In this document: positions 51,228 through 61,718 of the stretch, one piece after another
Layout of the letters: each line of letters opens with the position of its first letter
Position numbering within the stretch: position 1 is the first letter of the stretch
Origin: Massospora cicadina
Taxonomy: Eukaryota > Entomophthoromycota > Entomophthoromycetes > Entomophthorales > Entomophthoraceae
NCBI GenBank assembly: GCA_022478985.1
Contig: JAKSZP010005601.1
Span: 34,451-98,450 of the forward strand
Direction of reading: 5' to 3'
DNA length: 64,000 bases
Notes under the pieces: model-generated
Seen by the model: the letters and a program-made list of their open reading frames with translations, nothing else
What the model was told of the DNA's origin: nothing
Databases searched by the model: none
Translations under genes and position numbers: made by a program

Positions 51228-53481
51228 AAGAACCTTAATATAGGAAATGGACTTTTGTTTTGCTTAAAATACAAAGATTCATATATGTAACATATTAAAC
51301 AACCAATATCTCTTACCCTGCGTACACTTATTAAAATTTTTGTGGAAAACTAAAAAATGGGCAATAATTGACACCAGAGTACCAGTCAATATCATGTCCA
51401 CCAAGTTGGTAGCTAAGGTCTCTTATAAAACTGGAAAGTCAATAACAAAGCAGTACATTGCACTTTTTCCATGAGTTTATCATATCAGAGCGAGGTATAG
51501 CACCTCGTCCTTCCAAATTTGGTTCATCTGGGTGATGCTACCAGCAATTGGTTTGAAACCAAAATTACACCTAATTTTTGGTGTGACATTTATGTGACAC
51601 ATTGGGTATTTTCAACATGACAGAGGAAACATCTGAAATACTTGGCCAAAGTTCCTGTTTACTTCACATTACAGGACTTAGCAAGAATAACAGTTGCATT
51701 GTCCATGTGAATTGCAATACTAGAAAAGTGTAATTCTTATATGATACCACCATGTAATAAGAGGACCAGAGTTTACCTAAACAAATATATAAATACAAAG
51801 GACTAACTTTATGACTGAGACGCAGCGTCAAAATATCCTCTGATTACCAGATAATTGTGGGCATCAAACTTGAAATTGACATACCAATAGGACTATATGG
51901 AGAACTACTTGCTTCAAATTAACGCTTGTGACAGGAGCCTCATGTAGCTTTTGGGTGGCGCTACCTGGACACACCAAGATAGAAAATATGAGTCAACCTA
52001 CAATATGGTCTAATAGCAATAAAAAGAAACAAATTGATAGCTTATTTACACCTGGTTGATGATATAGAAATGCATCCACAAACTCAGATCAATAGAAGAG
52101 TTTGGCTTTACCAACGACGTTCTGCCAAATTTCTTTTCTGTGGTTTTCATGGAAAGTCTATCAGATCTGAAAAAAATAGTGATAATCATGTGTAAGCCTT
52201 GTTCAATAAATACTGTGAGGCTTTTGCTATATATGACCATGACTTAGGATGTGCTTGTGGAATAGTTTATTAGTTTTACAAGGAGACCATGCCCTAATTC
52301 ACCTTTGGAAAATTTACTACACCCGCGTTGCAGAAGAAATAGTAACAAATAAGTTTGGCAAAATTCTGGAAAAATAGATACTGAAGCCATCTAAGAATCC
52401 ATGGGCTTCTCTGGTGCCATATTTAAAGAAGAAAGTCGAACAAATTGAGTAGTGGTAGACTTCTGAAAGTTACATAATAACACAAAAATGACTTGTACAC
52501 CTTACTACAGATTAACAATGCACTTGACTGCCTAAGTGGCACCAAATACTTTTCAGCAATGGACTTGATCTCAATTTATTTGAAAATCAAACTTCCTAAG
52601 CTTGAGCAGGAGAAATGCGCAGCCACAACATTGCATGACTTATTATAAGCCACATACAATTTCCCAAAGAATCTTACAACGCCCTTACAACGTTCCAGAA
52701 GGTAATGGATACTATCATTGGTGACATCAATTTTTGTATCTAATTTACATTGTAATACAAAAGTCCTCTCATGTACTCCATAAGGACATCTAAATTACCT
52801 GCAAGAGATGGTTTGTCAATTCACCCCTGCATAGTTAAAATATAACCAGAAATATGCACTCTTTCAAGGAACAGTTAGAATAAATCTTAGTTGCCATATC
52901 CAAAGATTATGATAATAACCAGCCAATATTAAAGCCAATAAACAAATGTTACCCCTGTAATAAGTGCAAAATGCAAGTATTTTTGGGGATGGTCATATAT
53001 CATTGATGGTTAATATGTAATATCTGCTACAATGGCAAACGGCTCCTAAGCTCTTAAAAATGGCATTCCCTTTCTTAGCCCAAACATTTTAGCGCACCTT
53101 TGATAGGTTCAGTACATCTCTTATAAAGTCCTCTGTTCTACAAATTCCCAATATTGATAGGGGGTTCATGGTTCAAACCAACACCTTCATGTCCACCATT
53201 GGATCAGTGCTCTCTCAGTGGGATAAGGAGGGGATAGAAAATCCTATTTTCTGCAGTTAGAGTCTAACTTCCACAAATAAAATTATAATGCCTTTAAATA
53301 TAGTTTCTTATGTTAATTTATGCCTGTAAACAGTTCTGGGTGTATTTACATTAAGTAAGATTTAAGGTTGTTAAATACTATGCTTTACGTTTCTGGTAAT
53401 ATAACCTTCATGAGCTGGAAAAGTGCCTATCATTCTGGGCCTAAATTTGCAAACAAAGGTTTTTAAGATATTATATTGGCC

Positions 53482-53511
53482 CTCGGGTTGGGACCATCTA
53501 GTAATAAAAAA
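53482..53511 (+). mobile_element. 30-nt micro-retroposon M2 with 17-bp target duplication
   Basis: The insert ends TTGGGACCATCTAGTAATA plus further A, flanked by perfect AAGATATTATATTGGCC at 53465-53481 and 53512-53528. It has the longest tail of the three copies, reaching CTCGGGTTGGG upstream. Confidence 0.85.
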
Positions 53512-54211
53512 AAGATATTATATTGGCCTAGGGCGAAACACTAGAGCACATATTGCCTTGCTCAGTTACCAACTATCACAATAACAGAATATTAGGCAGA
53601 CTCATGTTCAAGTAAAATAATCAGTGGTATATAATCTAATAAACCACTAAAAGATGATATGATCCTTGGACCAAATGTGGGCTAAAAATTCTTGAAAACA
53701 TCAAACTATTCAGCAATTAATAGAGTTATCCTGAATTACCAAATACTATCAGAAAAGCCAATTATAAGTAATGCGAACAAGGGGTAGGGCATGGAAGGTA
53801 TAAAAGACAATAGAGCCTCTTAAGTTTTACTACTATTAAAGAAATACAATATGACATCCTAGAAACAATCTCATGGTACCATTATTGCCAAGTGTGAAAA
53901 CCGATTTACTAAGTAGATGTTGTACTAACTGATAAAAACTCCTTTTGATTGGCACAATATAACTATTGATGTCATTGGCCCCCTTCCCACTGGTATGAAC
54001 CATAGTGAGTAAACCATAGTGACTAAAGGACACCTGAAAAAATTAGTAGAGATATGAGCCATACAAGATCTGGGCAATCTAATCATGGTAAAATAATTTG
54101 TGGAGGAGATAAATCAGAAGCATGGTGCCCCAAGTTCATTCTAATTGACAACAGCATTAACTTTACCTCATATGCCATATCTAAGTTAAATAACTTATAG
54201 GATTTTGAGAT

Positions 54212-54231
54212 ATCTAGTACTAAAAAAAAGA
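54212..54231 (+). mobile_element. 20-nt micro-retroposon M3 with 13-bp target duplication
   Basis: ATCTAGTACTAAAAAAAAGA lies between perfect AGGATTTTGAGAT copies at 54199-54211 and 54232-54244. Confidence 0.8.
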
Positions 54232-55115
54232 AGGATTTTGAGATGCAGTAGTACACTTTATATTCTTAACTTTAATGTTAGCATCAAACGCAATAAAGTT
54301 ACTTTAGTAAATATTTTTTGAAATATTTCAATAGAATACCCATCATATTAGAGCACGCTTATACCCACTGCCATGTTTGTGGACAATATTAGCTACCACT
54401 TGACCATGGGAAGAGCCTATTCCAGCTGTTAATGGGAGACATCCCGCGCTGCCTCTCATGCTAAACTCTCATATGGAATACATTTCTATCTTGATCCCTA
54501 AATAATATTTGTTGGGCCTGACTTGTATGCTAATTAAGATATGAGCCAAAGCTTGTAACACTAGCCTAGTGAAGAAGATTAGGGATCATGATATAAATTA
54601 ATGTCACTGAGCTAAGACTTGAAAATTTGAGGTTGTCAATCTTTTGTTTTTACAGAATAACTATAGCTTTGTGAAATGGAAAATTTGAGAATGCATTGGT
54701 AGGCCCCTTTAAGGTGGTAGAGAGGGCATATATCAGTACATTCACTTTGAAGAACATGGTGGATGGTCGCATCATCAACAGAGACTATATAAAGTTTCTT
54801 TGACCATATAATAATACTTAAAAAAGAAAGATGAAACTTTTCTTATACATATTTTTAGAATTATTTTTATTTTATTTATCACCTTTTAATTTTATTATTT
54901 ATTACAGGTAAATACCCACAGCATGAACCTCTCAACCCTTCATATAGTATTCTATCCCTGAAACATTCCTTTGAGGCATACTTGACTTTCCACTCTTACT
55001 ATACCTTCCCAAAATGAGAGCCCTCATTTAATTTGACCTCACATTGAACCAGGCTGCACGCACCCTGCACCTTACCTAACAAGTGTGTGGAACATGAAAA
55101 ATATTCTTATTGCTT

Positions 55116-55129
55116 AGTCAAGGGAGGCT
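55116..55129 (+). other. G4 polypurine tract (candidate)
   Basis: TCAAGGGAGGCT directly before the start of the 3' LTR. Its position supports the LTR boundary chosen at 55130. Confidence 0.55.
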
Positions 55130-55763
55130 TACTAGAAAATTTGGTTTAACAAACAATAAATTCAGCCAATTATTGTCATATTGGTTTAAAATGTCTCATT
55201 TGCTGCCGTGCTGGCAAGAATTACCATTATTATGCTAACAAGCCCCAATAACTTACCAACTCGCCAAGATATTAACTAAGATGGGGTTAAGATAAGAAAG
55301 TGATGACAATGCTCAGAGTGTCACTCTGACTCCAAATTAATGATTTTGCTCATATAATTAATCCTGTCAGATAAAGGAGCAGATATATACGGTCAAATAA
55401 TAGAGCTATATCAAAAGTGCCTGGAACTGATACAGCAATTGGCAAGGTAGCCTAAGACCAACCCCCAAGGAATAGCTGCCCTAGCTTGCTAATGGGACTT
55501 TCATGTAAACTTTTAGGCATCCTGTGGGAGAGATGACTATTGTTATAAGTAAAGTTGGCAGCAAGGCCAATATGAGGCTTGTTTTGGTTTTTTCCGCAAT
55601 GATTTTGACAATATAATTTGGCTAGTTAAAAAAGATACAAAGCTCCATAGATTTTTTCTCTTGAAATTACCTTCCAAAAAGGTAGCAATTTACATATTGA
55701 TATTGTTAATAATTGCTCTAGTTTCGGTGGAGCCTGACTTTATGATTCCAAACATTTATTATA
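55130..55763 (+). repeat. G4 3' LTR
   Basis: 634 bp, aligned by eye with 30786-30926 joined to 40458-40949. The first ten bases differ from the 5' LTR only by transitions. The right boundary is less certain than the left. Confidence 0.68.
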
Positions 55764-57819
55764 AAGTTTAAATTTAATTGACCAATTGATAGTTTATCAA
55801 ACCTAAAGCTCAAAATAATCAATAGACTATATCTAAACAATGAGCGCTTTCCCATAATAACGCCAAGTTCATAACCAAACAAATTCTGGATTAGTCACCC
55901 TGTTAGTGCTCCACTGGCTAATGAGATAATGATGAATGCCCAAACCTACTTAATATCATCTTGATATTATGTCTGAGGTTGTATTCAACGTTTAAATCAT
56001 CTACACGCCCCAATAAAAACCTTATGCCACATATTCTAACTTACTATCAGTTGGTTTCCTAATAGCAGATAATAGAATCACACATTTGTGTTACCATTAT
56101 TTATCACAGTTTAGCTTTCAATGATAAATCCTGATATACACCAAATCTGAATTTGGACTGTTCCATAATCTCCTACATTTGTGAATCTACTTTCACCCTA
56201 ACAAGTGTTATTCACCTATCACTCATCACAATTTTGATTTTACCATAATACTCTATATAGTACTAACCTTTTTACTAGTAAAATACTTCATACTTAATAA
56301 ATACTTATATAATAAAAGATGTTGCTCCTGGAAGTAGTAGCGATTTCCTATACCAGGAGCTTAAAAAGCGATCACTTTTTTATTGAGTTTATTGGCTGTT
56401 TGGCAGATTTGGAAGATTAGAGTTGAATCATCCATATACAACCTGTGAACTTAGCATGAAGAAGTACTTGTGTTACAGCTATTCTGTTGTATAAGTATCA
56501 ATCAAACCTCCCAGGATGCATACACCAGAGTTTTTTAAAACAGGATAACAAACTTAAGCTTATATATGGTAAAGTTTGTTAATAACTATTAAACATTAAT
56601 TTCTATCTTTCTCTAAACTACTATATTATATACCTAAGATCTTCTGAGAGCACCACATCCATACTAAGACTATTTATATTACATATATCAGATAAGAGTT
56701 AAAGTGAAATAGATAGCTAAATATTTAACTTAATATAAAATTATTTAAACTTAAGGGATAATATATTTAATGCTAGAAAATTAAGAATCGATCTGCAACT
56801 GATAAAAGTTAAGCTGTATCAATATGTCAAAATATAGACTAAAGTTTTCATTTAGCAAACAAAATTAATCTAATCAATTTTAAATTGTTTTAAAAAGACA
56901 TGAGATAGCATATAAAACTAAAGGTTATACAGCTAAAATGCAAGTTGAATATTTATTAGTGAGAACTAGATCTCATAAGGATGAGTTGATGATTAGAAAC
57001 ACATAAAGTTTCCAGACACTGCTTGGCTCCAATATACTATCATTATAAATTTAGATTAAGTGCAAAAATGACAATGGAGTTTAAGAGACCATTTATTGTC
57101 ATACCATAACAGATAAATAAGCAGAAAAGTTTTATTTAGATGTGAGATATATATAATCAAACAAGTTTCTATGACAAAACAAATTGTATAATAAATTTAT
57201 AAGGTAAACTTAAATTATCTCTGCCTAAAATTTAAAAATTTCAACCAAGTTTTGAGACAATGATACTATTAATGCCTATTAGTAAGAGCTGCCTTATAAA
57301 CATTGTTGATATGCTTAAGAAAAAGCAGTTATCATTTAGGACTAAAGTGGGTAAGTAAAAATTTTATAGGCTAAGTACAATCTATATAAAGAGAAGTGTA
57401 CATTTTATATATAACAATAATGAACAAAGAAACTACATTTTAGATGAACTATACATGGTTATTAAATATCTTATAGTATATCAAATGAAGGCTTTAGAAA
57501 AGCTTACCTATAAAATGTGTTTGAATTTCATTAAAAGCATAAAAAATCAAAGTTTGAAAATTGGTTTTTATTAAAATAAGAAGAAAAAAATCTGGAAAGA
57601 AAATACATTCTTTTAGTATAAGGTTGTTAATCAGGTTTTTTGGTGCACCATTTGTTTATTAAAAATGTGTAGCAAAAATAGTGAGAAGGATATGTTTTAC
57701 TAAACTAGGCATTTATATAGAATAAAAATGGGAAAAAGGAATAAACTTTAAAAAACGCATTAAAACTTTGAAATAGTTGATAAAAAAGTACTAAAAAATG
57801 AAATAATCAATAAAAGTAT
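55764..57819. other. AT-rich spacer without recognised features
   Basis: No coding motif or known repeat seen. Weak resemblance of 57500-57819 to the reverse complement of 60457-60620 may extend the inverted repeat described next. Confidence 0.5.
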
Positions 57820-58064
57820 GAATAATTGATAAAACATTTGGAAGTTGGTGCCATATATAAAATGACTTATAGAATTTTGATCACGTTTAGTATTGCCCTG
57901 TGTGGGGCAGTATATCACTAATAGGTAATTTAGTAAATTATTCTTATATCAAATTATTTGCCAAAGATATTGTATCATTGATCTAGTGAACAAGTTAAAG
58001 CTTATATTTAATTGGGTTAAGTTATAAACTGTATGCAGCTAAAAAACACAGTGCTGAGTATATA
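57820..58064 (+). repeat. Inverted repeat, left arm
   Basis: Contains GTTGGTGCCATAT, AAGCTTATATT..ATTGGG and ACACAGTGCTGAGTATAT, each found in the same order in the reverse complement of 60309-60456. The arm holds an extra stretch of roughly 90 bp (about 57885-57985). Confidence 0.7.
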
Positions 58065-58894
58065 TATGGGTTCTTTTTGTTCAAAAAATATTTTGACTAA
58101 TGCATGAGACACAGACGTAAGTCTTCAATGAAAACTGAATTCAGTGGTCAATAATTCATGTTATAGTTAATCTTTTAATTTATATAAATTTTAAGGCAGA
58201 ATTTCAATAGAGCTGCAATTTATAAATATTCTTGTGTTAAGTTGCATCTGAGCCTTCACCAAGTGTGGATGTATAGTGCTTTATCCCAGTAATATTATCT
58301 TAATTGTTCCAATAAGTATGATCTATGCTTGCTATTATATACGTACTATCTTGTGTTATGTACAGGTGCATGTGTGTGCTATAAATATAGTAATTATATT
58401 CCAATCACTTTATATATTGATGGTCAGACATCATAAAGAGCAGACATTAGTATAATGCAGTTTCTAAGTGTACTGGTTGTTGATATCTCTAATTTTTTTC
58501 AGTATTTTTTGTTGCTTGTGATTACTTTGTATGTGGTGCCTTGTATGATCGTTCATTCCATGGATACTTTTATCTCCAGTGGTGCATGCATGAGTCTGTA
58601 TGTGGGTGAGTGTTTAATAGTGTATGCAGGGGACTGCTTGAATCAGTCTGTGCTGTGGTGTTTAGTAACAGCCAGCCTGAATGCGTTTCAAAGAGGTGAT
58701 AAGATAAATATTAAATTACTGACAACCACCTGCAACTTAGCCATAAAAGATTCTACTTGAGTACTCTAAAAAGTATATAAAATTATACTAATCCTATCAT
58801 TAGATAGATGTAATTTTGAGAGATATAGTAATGGTCATGACCTTCAGGTTGATGATGTAACAATTAACTCTAATAAATGCGCTAAAAGCATCTA

Positions 58895-59010
58895 TAATCA
58901 TCTATATATATGAATGTTTTTTGTTTGTTTCTTCGTTTTGTATGCGTTCCTGTACCATTCATCTGATTGTGATGAAACTTTATGAGTTGTTACGCGCATG
59001 CCAACAAGGA
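58895..59010 (+). mobile_element. Helentron-like terminal segment (candidate)
   Basis: TATATATGAATG followed by TTTGTTTGTTTC and a ...CTGATTGTGATGAAACTTT... segment resembles the end regions of Helentron-type rolling-circle elements seen in animals and fungi. This rests on remembered pattern only; no second end was found. Confidence 0.3.
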
Positions 59011-59109
59011 TTTTTGAATTATTACAGACATTTTTTCATAGTAGTAAAATTGATATAGTTTTATATGTATAAGTGAACTAAATACATTTAATGGTAAATT
59101 AAAATATCG

Positions 59110-60215
59110 TTATGATTAAGCAATTAGATATTTGGTTGTTTCATTAGTTTAGATGGTTTTTTCAAGCAGTTGGTTTTTTAAGGTTAGTTAATAAAAGTAA
59201 TAGTTTTAGTAAGCGGTTAGTGAGTGGTGATTCAATAGGTTAAATGGTTTTTAGGAGTTGTTGGTGGTTTTTGTTTTTTTCAATAAGGTTAGTTTGAGTT
59301 TATCAAGCATTTGTTGATTAATTTATTTGGTATGTTCAATGGTTTTAGCTAAGCGGTTTAGTGATTTATCTATATATAGATAGCTAAAACTGATATTGAA
59401 AGCAATAGTTAGAACTAAAAATAAAGTGATAAGCCAACTTGATTACTAACCTCATTTAGAAACCTATTTGTATCTGTATTTACTTTGGTTTTGCTTTAAC
59501 AATAAGAAGTTAAGTTCTGCAGTTTTGAGTGGCTTTCAATAATGTTCGATTTAAGCGCTTAAACCATAAAATATGGTAGCTTAACTATCAATCATATGTT
59601 TATTAATAAATACTCTATTTGATTTTCTTATTATGACTTTAAAATACTTATTTAAGTTGTTTCCTCTAATTTGTAAATTATCTGACAAGTTGGTTTATAT
59701 TGGTTCAGTCGATTATAAGATGGTATGTCACATATATGCACATAATGAGTTTTAATATAGAGATATTTTGGTTAACAGTTTGATAGTATTTGATTATTCT
59801 CTGATAGATTTAATTTTATTACTGAGTGGTTGGTGTTTTTTGGTCAATCTGTTAGATCCAATGGTTTTGGGTAAATTAATGTGGATTTTAATTGGTCAAT
59901 AATTAAATTTGATTTAGCTGAGTGTTGGTGAAATTTTGGTTAAATTGATAAATTTTAATTTTAAATTGGCCAGGGAGTTGGTGAAATTTGGTTGTTTATT
60001 ATATTCAATTGGTTTTTGCTGGGCAGTTGGTGGATTTTGGTGATTTGGTAGGTTCATTGGCTTTGCCAAATGGTTTGATGGTATTAGAGTAATTTTATAG
60101 ATTCAATTGGTTTTATCTAAGTAATTGGTGGTTTTTCAATAATTTGATAGGATTAACTTTATTAGGTATGTGGTTGGTGATTAATCAGTTTAATAAGTTC
60201 AAAGGTAATGAGTAG
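59110..60215 (+). repeat. Degenerate GT-rich minisatellite
   Basis: Units of about 47-60 bp with the form CTGAG..GTTGGTG, TTTTGGT, ATTTGATAG, TTCAATTGGTTTT recur, most clearly at 59815-60215 and more loosely at 59140-59350. The stretch between (59360-59800) is not clearly part of it. The plus strand is strikingly poor in C. Confidence 0.6.
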
Positions 60216-60308
60216 GCAGTTTTGTATATTAATATAAAACCTAAATTATTCAGTTCAAATTATCTGATATTAAATAAAACTAAGTGACGCTGGGTAACTC
60301 CACTAGTT

Positions 60309-60456
60309 TATAATATACTCAGCACTGTGTGTTCTTAGTGTGTTGCAGTTTATTCTTGGACCCAATCAATATAAGCTTTATTCTAAATTATTGAGAAAAA
60401 TTCTATAAAACAATTTTAATATGGCACCAACCTCAAAAAGGTTTTATTAATTAAAC
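60309..60456 (-). repeat. Inverted repeat, right arm
   Basis: Reverse complement matches 57820-58064 without the extra stretch. The arms enclose about 2.2 kb containing the Helentron-like segment and the minisatellite. Confidence 0.7.
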
Positions 60457-60814
60457 AAAGGGGAAAAGTTGTTTCATTGATAAAAACACTTGGTTTTAAC
60501 TATATTGGGTGCACTGATTTTATGTCCCTAGTCTTTTTTTCTATGAAAGCTACAGTTTTTTGCAATTCATTTTTAATATTTTTTCGTGTTAGTGAAATTT
60601 TTAAAGTTTTCAGCATTTATCTCAACTTACACTTGTGGGATATTATCTTAATAACCTTTGTGGTGATAATATAAGTTATTGAAACACAAAAACATGTGAT
60701 AGCGTACAATTATACATACAGTTTTGAAATACAAAGGAATGAAATAACTTATTTTGAGCATATATATGGCATAAAACAATATTAAATACAAACATATACT
60801 TTTCTTAACTATAG

Positions 60815-60942
60815 AAGGTTGGTTAGCCTGGCAGTTAAAATTGCTTCCACCCTAGTGCAGGCTTTGAGTTCAAACCCTGTACTGTCTAGAAAAAATTCTC
60901 AGTGTGGTATATTTGTCCCAAGCTCAACCTACCTCAAATATT
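60815..60942 (+). mobile_element. SINE-like element, copy 4, with perfect 15-bp target duplication
   Basis: Flanked by TTTTCTTAACTATAG at 60800-60814 and 60943-60957. Head GGTTAGCCTGGCAG, B-box-like GAGTTCAAACCCTG and tail CAGTGTGGTATATTTGTCCC are the clearest of the four copies. GTGCAGG and CCTGTAC can pair around the B box like a tRNA T-arm. Confidence 0.85.
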
Positions 60943-61029
60943 TTTTCTTAACTATAGCATTTATATGTACAATCAGATGGAAGATTTAGCTAATGCAGCA
61001 ATGTGACATAGAGGGCATGCAAAACTCAT

Positions 61030-61600
61030 TCAGGTAAGAATTTTTGCTTGTAGCTCTTACTTTTTTAGACTTTCTCAAGATGGTCTTGTTTGATGCTCCA
61101 GAAGTAGTCTGCCATCATATGCATGTCTTATCACCATTGATAACGCTCTTCCATTGTCTTCAGGTTATGATGGAAGTGTTCCCCATGCTCATTTCTAAAA
61201 TCCCCAAGGTTTTTTGTAGATTTAAAAAAAATGGCTATTCAGGAAGTGTGACTTAATACTCTTATGCATACAAGGTTGCAAAATACCTTTAACATCCTTT
61301 GAACCAAAAGTAGATAGTTTTCTGCCTTCTTGTTACCAAGAAAGTTGTTAATAATTTTTACAAAAGATATCCATGATGCTCTCTCCCTGATCCATCTTCT
61401 TGACAAATTTCTTTATAACATATAAGGAATCAAATGTGAGGACCATCAAACACACCTTCTTTTATCTTGTTAAGTGACATACCAGAAAAAGCAGAAACAA
61501 TGTGTTAAAAACAATTATTTCCAGTAGTCAGAGCCTTTACAAATTGCTTCATTAAGCCAACCTTGATATGAAGCTGGGAAAATGATTCATTATTGGCTGT
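61030..61600 (-). pseudogene. Fragment of a transposon-associated protein family
   Basis: The minus strand encodes, in order, SQLHIKVGLMKQFVKAL (61585-61535), MSLNKIKEGVFDGPHI (near 61485-61440), NNFLGNKKAENY-like text (near 61355-61320), and FRNEHGEHFHHNLKTMEERY (61210-61150) followed by MHMMADYFWSIKQDHLEK. This order matches an uncharacterised protein family that I recall from many arthropod and cnidarian genomes, where copies are numerous and repeat-like. The role is unknown. Stops and frameshifts break the frame, and the upstream part is cut off. The identification is from memory of the motif order. Confidence 0.6.
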
Positions 61601-61700
61601 ATTACATGAAAACTCGAGCATGCAAAGTAAAACTGACTGCATATTTGGAATCATTAATGCTAAAATACATAGAAACTGTAGAAAAATTTTATGTAACAGA

Positions 61701-61718
61701 CAATTTTTTGTTCCCTGT
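61701..61718. repeat. Target-site duplication, left, of the ORF1-only retroposon
   Basis: CAATTTTTTGTTCCCTGT, identical to 63616-63633. Confidence 0.85.

Larger units (their letters stand above)
51228..54801 (+). pseudogene. G4 pol relic (protease, RT, RNase H, integrase)
   Basis: The protease active-site region reads KWAIIDTRVPVNIMSTKLVA (51355-51415), with the expected DTG/DSG changed. RT has LSGTKYFSAMDLISIYLKIK (motif A, 52530-52590). Thumb-like VFLGMV is at 52978 and RNase H-like TNTFMSTIGSVLSQWDK at 53180-53230. Integrase has FDWHNITIDVIGPLPTGMNH (53943-54002). The C-terminal LVGPFKVVERAYISTFTLKN ends NRDYIKFL before a stop at 54801, matching the GPF/Y-type integrase tail. Two micro-retroposons interrupt it (53482, 54212). 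Heavy decay. Confidence 0.8.
30786..55763 (+). mobile_element. Ty3/gypsy element G4, interrupted by G2 and G3
   Basis: The two LTRs align by eye: 30786-30926 plus 40458-40949 (split by G2) against 55130-55763. Shared landmarks include AGAAAATT(T)GG, CAAGAATTACCATTATT, GAATAGCT and ACCTTCCAAAA. A primer-binding site (TGGCGCTC...) follows the 5' LTR at 40953 and a purine tract (AAGGGAGGC) precedes the 3' LTR. Pol relics are on the plus strand. Subtracting G2 and G3 leaves about 9.6 kb. The LTRs are strongly diverged, so this is the oldest of the nest. Flanking pentamers (ATGGG, AAGTT) do not match. Confidence 0.75.

Noticed and set aside
54802..55129. Possible extra gene (envelope-like) between G4 integrase and 3' LTR
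   Set aside because: No signal peptide, glycoprotein motif or conserved block is visible in any frame.
58455..58760. 101-codon open frame (plus) rich in hydrophobic residues
   Set aside because: Composition follows the T-rich DNA, there is no recognisable domain, and it lies inside a repeat region; treated as chance.
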